Positions 5,065-5,432 of a stretch of DNA of 5,432 nucleotides are shown here, piece by piece (position 1 is the first letter of the stretch; each line of letters starts with the position of its first letter). The DNA is taken from NCBI GenBank assembly GCA_025934615.1, contig JAICXS010000168.1, forward strand, positions 1 to 5,432, written 5' to 3'. The notes under the pieces were generated by a model that was given only the letters and a program-made list of their open reading frames with translations, searched no databases and had not been told where the DNA came from. The position numbers were made by a program, and so were the translations under genes. Source of the DNA: Nitrospiraceae bacterium. GTDB lineage: Bacteria > Nitrospirota > Nitrospiria > Nitrospirales > Nitrospiraceae.

Positions 5065-5432
5065 ATGCGCGCTATAGTATCCGTGATGATATCTCTTGTC
5101 TGCCTAGCCGCCTGCACTTTTGAACCACATGAAGCGCGATCCGTGGAGAAATCATCAATCCCGGAGACATCCAGCGCGGAACTTCGGGAACGGGCGACAA
5201 ATTTACGAAACATGGCTGAGCAGTTCGACCAAGAGGCGGCCACGTTTCGGCATGAAATTCCTGGCGGGCAACCGATTCTGCAACGGAAGGCCGTCGTCTC
5301 GGATGAGCTTCGTGATCGCGCGGCTGTGCTGGAGCAACGAGCCGTCGCCCTTGCCGCGCAAGAGGCGCTCGCTTCAGGCAGCCCCAGCATAAGTCAACAA
5401 GGGAAGATCAACGACCGGTTCCGTCACCGGCG
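5065..5432 (+). CDS. Helical lipoprotein, 3' end outside window
   Basis: The frame from the ATG at 5065 is open to the last base: 122 codons plus two bases, with no stop. The N-terminus MRAIVSVMISLVCLAAC has a basic residue, a hydrophobic core and a clear lipobox LAAC with Cys17. A short Ser/Pro/Glu-rich tether follows (about 18-37). Residues 38-104 are Glu/Arg/Ala-rich and likely helical. They contain two related segments, SAELRERATNLRNMAEQ and SDELRDRAAVLEQRAVA, offset by 42 residues, exactly six heptads. That suggests a coiled coil, broken once at IPGGQP (65-70). No ribosome site directly precedes the ATG; the nearest purine run, GGGAGG (5036-5041), is 23 bases upstream, at the end of the previous gene. 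Translation may therefore be coupled to it. No family is recognised. It could be a spacer or envelope-tethering lipoprotein, but the missing C-terminus prevents a firmer call. Confidence 0.72.
   Translation, partial: MRAIVSVMISLVCLAACTFEPHEARSVEKSSIPETSSAELRERATNLRNMAEQFDQEAATFRHEIPGGQPILQRKAVVSDELRDRAAVLEQRAVALAAQEALASGSPSISQQGKINDRFRHR

Noticed and set aside
5120..5392. 90-codon + strand frame near the right end
   Set aside because: The frame starting at 5065 has a lipoprotein signal and heptad pattern and stays open to the edge; this one is Arg/Ser-rich shadow sequence.

Overview
The window reads as chromosome of a Gram-negative, moderately GC-rich bacterium. Three predicted lipoproteins, one with a BamE-like domain, point to an envelope with an outer membrane. 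The density of two-component and sigma-54 genes, and their protein style, resemble Nitrospira and its relatives (Nitrospirota). That placement is an impression from protein style, not something the sequence proves. All supported genes lie on the + strand, and no RNA gene, insertion sequence, CRISPR array or integrase was seen.

Left part (1-903): the 3' end of a hybrid sensor kinase enters from the left edge. It carries the tail of one receiver domain and a complete second receiver. It overlaps by 4 bases a small Hpt phosphotransfer protein. Together they form the relay end of a multistep phosphorelay.

Middle part (904-3272): a non-coding stretch with a good -10 box and several short inverted repeats leads to an NtrC-type, sigma-54-dependent response regulator (1216-2628). 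It has all key receiver, AAA+ and helix-turn-helix residues. About 215 bases past its stop is a well-formed -24/-12 sigma-54 promoter (2845-2860). This precedes a small YtxH-like membrane protein (start reset to 2924). That gene is followed by two hairpins, the second an 11-bp perfect stem without a U-tract. The simplest reading is that sensory input reaches the sigma-54 regulator, which turns on the YtxH-like envelope or stress protein next door. The kinase-to-regulator link is inferred only from proximity.

Right part (3273-5432): about 185 bases without a recognisable gene lead to a probable extended -10 promoter and a 388-residue lipoprotein. This protein joins a BamE-like domain, a CsgG-like domain and a PDZ domain. 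Two more lipoproteins follow. One is small (75 codons after the start), with a W-HP...F--D---C...C---KGY pattern. The other is helical and truncated by the right edge; it is open to the last base and has a lipobox LAAC. The three may form one envelope-related transcription unit.
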